Of a stretch of 9,384 bases of DNA, positions 7,372-9,384 are shown in pieces. Numbering within the stretch: the first letter of the stretch is position 1; each line of letters opens with the position of its first letter. The position numbers and the translations under genes were made by a program. The stretch covers positions 238 to 9,621 of the forward strand of contig DBDM01000209.1 of the NCBI GenBank assembly GCA_002293585.1, given 5' to 3'. Origin of the DNA: Bacteroidales bacterium UBA932. Lineage in GTDB: Bacteria > Bacteroidota > Bacteroidia > Bacteroidales > UBA932. The notes beneath the pieces are model-generated. The model did not search any database. It saw nothing but the letters and a program-made list of their open reading frames with translations, and was not told the origin of the DNA.

Positions 7372-7665
7372 ATGAAAGCTATATTTATCGTCTTCGGACA
7401 AACATTGAATGAACCTGTATTAGACATATTGGACAGTGAAGGCGTTCGCGGCTTCACCCGCTGGGAAGAAACTTTCGGGCGCGGTTCCTATAAAGGGGAA
7501 CCGCACTACGGTTCCCATGCCTGGCCTACCAAAAATTCAAGTATCCTGGCTGTAGTGCAAGACTACCAGGTAGATGGGGTGATGAACCGGCTGCGCAGCC
7601 TGAACCAAAAGGCGGAAGCCCAGGGGCTCAACGCCTTTGTGTGGCCAATAGAAGGGGGGCTGTAA
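7372..7665 (+). CDS. Small PII-like (ferredoxin-fold) protein, last gene of the efflux operon
   Basis: This 97-residue protein has no signal peptide or membrane segment, so it should be cytoplasmic. Its pattern fits the beta-alpha-beta-beta-alpha-beta fold of the PII/CutA/DUF3240 group: strand AIFIVFG (3-9), helix 13-22, strand GVRGFTRWEE (24-33), a glycine- and histidine-containing loop (FGRGSYKG, then His45 and His49), strand SILAVVQD (57-64), helix about 66-83, and strand LNAFVWPIE (86-94), which resembles the G-x-I-F-V-x-P-V-E ending of PII proteins. PII-type proteins bind small effectors and control transporters or enzymes. A PII subgroup (PII-NG) and DUF3240 proteins are known beside CusA-type metal pumps. 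By position it may regulate or sense for the pump upstream. The fold is assigned from pattern only. The canonical PII T-loop tyrosine and nucleotide-binding residues are not clearly present, so it may bind something else or nothing. Confidence 0.85.
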   Translation: MKAIFIVFGQTLNEPVLDILDSEGVRGFTRWEETFGRGSYKGEPHYGSHAWPTKNSSILAVVQDYQVDGVMNRLRSLNQKAEAQGLNAFVWPIEGGL

Positions 7666-7670
7666 GGTTT

Positions 7671-7710
7671 AAAGATTTGAAAATTTGAAGATTTGAAGAT
7701 TTACGGATTT
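7671..7710. repeat. Five-unit 8-bp AT-rich tandem array downstream of the efflux operon
   Basis: The units AAAGATTT, GAAAATTT, GAAGATTT, GAAGATTT and ACGGATTT follow each other without gaps, starting 6 bp after the stop of the PII-like gene. The middle units are nearly identical and the outer ones have diverged. The remainder of this convergent gap (7711-7837) holds no gene or clear signal that I can support. Confidence 0.85.
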
Positions 7711-7837
7711 TATCTGCTAATTTTCATCTTTTTGTATAATGATAACGCAGCACTAAATAAATCGTCAATAATAATCTTTGTACCTTCCCCTATCCTCATG
7801 CTACACAAAGACACGTAAAGGACTAAGAATAAAAGCA

Positions 7838-8491
7838 TTATTCAACATAGAAATGCTCTTTCCTACCGTCATTAAATAATGCCAAATATTTATCTCTTAC
7901 ATATATTCCAACCAACTGGTTTATCAATAAGGTAGAAATACCCATTTCCTTTTCAATCAGATTTCCGGCATTATCCACCGCTTTAATATTCATTTTTTCA
8001 GGAGCGGAATATAGAAAATCCTTAACCGGATTCATAAAACTTTGCGACATACATGCACTTGCCGACAATGTGGCGATGTTTTCCACATCGTATTTTGTAT
8101 CAGGCTTCCGTTCGTTGATATATTTTTTAAAAAAATCAAAATTACCATCAACACATTTCTTTCCCTGAGACAACTCTAACAAAGCATAGCCATGAGGAAG
8201 TATCCTGTAAGGGCTGCCTTTAGCTAATGACTCAATGGTTGTAGGGTCAAATTTCATTACCCACTTGGCAATCGTATTAAGGTCAGCACTCATATCCGCT
8301 ATATTTACCCGCTCTCTCTTTAACTCGGCAATATCATTAACATGACTGTTACAAGGAGCGTTTTTAGCATGCTCCTCTACATGTATGAAACGGCTATGCA
8401 ATTTTGACAACCCCCATACTAGCGGAGTAAGAATAACTACAACGACCAATACAGGCCATTTTTCGAGCAAAAATGCTAATATAGCATCCAT
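7838..8491 (-). CDS. Membrane-anchored protein of unknown function
   Basis: This 217-residue protein is not one I can name. An N-terminal transmembrane helix spans about residues 12-31 (WPVLVVVVILTPLVWGLSKL) with Lys and Arg after it, predicting a short outside N-terminus and a cytoplasmic body. Next is a His/Cys cluster (His37, His41, Cys47, His50), then a helical, possibly coiled-coil stretch to about 80 (IAELKRERVNIADMSADLNT). A C-terminal domain follows, with SPYRILPHGYALLE near 93-106, KYDVENIA near 135, and GIYVRDKYLALF near the end. I recall similar TM-helix plus SP...G...L...YD...RD proteins as uncharacterised genes in several phyla, but cannot name a family. The gene is AT-rich: 22 G+C in 7921-7980 and 17 in 8101-8160, against 32 in 6301-6360 of the pump gene. 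It is convergent with the efflux operon and divergent from deoC, so it is a single-gene unit, possibly acquired by transfer. Confidence 0.82.
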   Translation of the reverse strand: MDAILAFLLEKWPVLVVVVILTPLVWGLSKLHSRFIHVEEHAKNAPCNSHVNDIAELKRERVNIADMSADLNTIAKWVMKFDPTTIESLAKGSPYRILPHGYALLELSQGKKCVDGNFDFFKKYINERKPDTKYDVENIATLSASACMSQSFMNPVKDFLYSAPEKMNIKAVDNAGNLIEKEMGISTLLINQLVGIYVRDKYLALFNDGRKEHFYVE

Positions 8492-8519
8492 AGTGGTGTA
8501 CTTTAGTTCAAATTTTATG

Positions 8520-8527
8520 CAAATATA
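8520..8527 (-). promoter_or_regulatory. Candidate -7 element for the unknown membrane protein gene
   Basis: On the minus strand this reads TATATTTG, a full match to TAnnTTTG, 28 bp upstream of the ATG at 8491. The best -33 candidate is GTTG (8554-8551), a mismatch at a long 23-bp spacing. Support is therefore from the -7 half and its position only. Confidence 0.45.
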
Positions 8528-8617
8528 GTCAATATTTCTGTAATTCCCATCAACATCATTTTTTTAAACCAAACATCACATCTTTACAATTGATAATCAA
8601 ACCAATGTTTTTGTTGT

Positions 8618-8648
8618 TTTGTTTCATCCGGATTTTTTTTTATCTTTG
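8618..8648 (+). promoter_or_regulatory. Promoter of deoC (Bacteroidota sigma consensus)
   Basis: TTTG at 8618-8621, a 19-bp spacer, and TATCTTTG at 8641-8648 match the Bacteroidota TTTG-N19-21-TAnnTTTG consensus exactly. The deoC ATG follows 18 bp after the -7 element, so the 5' leader should be very short, perhaps about ten bases. This is the strongest promoter match in the window. Confidence 0.8.
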
Positions 8649-8666
8649 TAATAAATATTTGTTACC

Positions 8667-9384
8667 ATGATAGCCGCCTTTCATCCTGCCGATTTGCGCA
8701 TTGACACACTCCGCACGCCTGAAGTGCTGGCGCAGTGTTTCGGCTTTATAGACCTTACCTCGCTCAATGCTACCGACACCTATGATAAAATTACGGGTAT
8801 GATGGAAAAGGTCAATCATTTCCAACAGCAGTTTCCTCAACTGCCGAATGTGGGCGCCGTGTGCGTATATCCCAACTTAGTGCCTATTACACGACATATC
8901 CTTCGCGCACCCGAAGTGAAGATCGCCGCAGTAGGCGCGGGTTTTCCGGCCGCACAAACTTTCATTGAGGTGAAATGCGATGAGTGTCGCCGCGCCGTGG
9001 ACGCAGGGGCCGATGAAATCGATATAGTGATCCCATTAGGCGCTTTTTTGGCGAACAATTTCGATAAGGTGCAGGAAGAGATCATGCAGATCAAGAAAGC
9101 CATAGGCAACGCCCAATTGAAAGTGATCCTGGAAACCGGTGCGCTTAATACCGATCAGATTGCCATTGCGGGGAAAATAGCCATAGAAGCCGGCGCCGAT
9201 TTCATCAAAACATCTACCGGAAAGATGGAGCCTGCCGCTACACCCGAAGCGGCCTGGGTGATGTGCCATACCATTAAGTCGCATTTCGAAAATACCGGCG
9301 AGAAAATCGGCTTTAAACCCGCCGGCGGTATTGTCACCGCCGATGAGGCGCTTACTTATTACGCCATTGTAAAAACGGTGCTGG
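8667..9384 (+). CDS. deoC: Deoxyribose-phosphate aldolase (partial, 3' end missing)
   Basis: The frame is open from ATG 8667 to the window edge, 239 codons. DeoC splits 2-deoxy-D-ribose 5-phosphate into glyceraldehyde 3-phosphate and acetaldehyde through a lysine Schiff base, feeding deoxynucleoside carbon into central metabolism in the cytoplasm. The sequence aligns well with E. coli DERA: CVYPNLVPITR from Cys66 (E. coli Cys47), GADEIDIVIPLGAF with Asp119 (Asp102), LKVILETG, DFIKTSTGK with the Schiff-base Lys181 (Lys167), and GFKPAGGI with Lys217 (Lys201). The full catalytic set is within the window; probably only the C-terminal part, about 40-60 residues, is lost. The start gives a 19-residue N-terminal extension relative to E. 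coli and is fixed by the promoter at 8618-8648. No Shine-Dalgarno sequence is visible. Its neighbours to the left appear unrelated. Confidence 0.97.
   Translation, partial: MIAAFHPADLRIDTLRTPEVLAQCFGFIDLTSLNATDTYDKITGMMEKVNHFQQQFPQLPNVGAVCVYPNLVPITRHILRAPEVKIAAVGAGFPAAQTFIEVKCDECRRAVDAGADEIDIVIPLGAFLANNFDKVQEEIMQIKKAIGNAQLKVILETGALNTDQIAIAGKIAIEAGADFIKTSTGKMEPAATPEAAWVMCHTIKSHFENTGEKIGFKPAGGIVTADEALTYYAIVKTVL

Noticed and set aside
7678..7732. Possible terminator: TGAAAATT (7678-7685) pairing with AATTTTCA (7719-7726) followed by TCTTTTT
   Set aside because: The stem is only 8 A/T-rich pairs with a 33-base loop, and the left arm is part of the 8-bp tandem array, so it is likely a chance match.

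Overview
The window looks like part of a Bacteroidota chromosome, most likely order Bacteroidales. Three candidate promoters carry the TAnnTTTG -7 element typical of that phylum (985-992, 8641-8648 and, on the minus strand, 8520-8527). Translation starts lack clear Shine-Dalgarno sequences. The first gene has the DUF4369-thioredoxin layout common in this group, and the intergenic gaps hold the short low-complexity repeats often seen in Bacteroidales. Species cannot be named from this sequence alone.

Layout. At the left edge, on the minus strand, is the N-terminal part of a TlpA-like thioredoxin lipoprotein cut off inside its CGP(C) active site (1-846). A divergent AT-rich intergenic region (847-1013) separates it from a five-gene plus-strand run: TetR-family regulator (1014-1643), TolC-like outer-membrane channel (1644-2990), lipoprotein periplasmic adaptor (3056-4099), RND inner-membrane pump of the HAE-1 drug-efflux type (4229-7348), and a 97-residue protein that looks like a PII/ferredoxin-fold regulator (7372-7665). 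Next comes an AT-rich, membrane-anchored protein of unknown function on the minus strand (7838-8491). The window ends in the first 239 codons of deoC, deoxyribose-phosphate aldolase, on the plus strand (8667 to the edge), which has the best promoter match seen here.

How the genes work together. TolC, adaptor and pump together make a complete tripartite efflux machine spanning both membranes. The TetR protein is the likely local repressor: it is encoded first, its stop codon abuts the tolC start, and a pair of overlapping inverted repeats covers the -33 region of its presumed promoter. The small PII-like gene is last in the run and may modulate the pump. It is the most interesting protein-level observation, because PII-like partners are better known beside metal-type RND pumps, while this pump has the TM4 signature of the drug type.

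The most unusual DNA-level structure is in the gaps of the efflux operon. Each of the three gaps between tolC and the PII-like gene, and the 3' flank of the latter, holds a different short repeat: a GC-rich palindrome, a 15/8-bp tandem array followed by a REP-like element between 11-bp direct repeats, an 8-bp doublet, and a five-unit 8-bp array. The tandem array at 4085 supplies the last four codons and the stop codon of the adaptor gene. I found no CRISPR array, RNA gene, transposase, phage gene or defence system, and no convincing wholly new multi-gene system.
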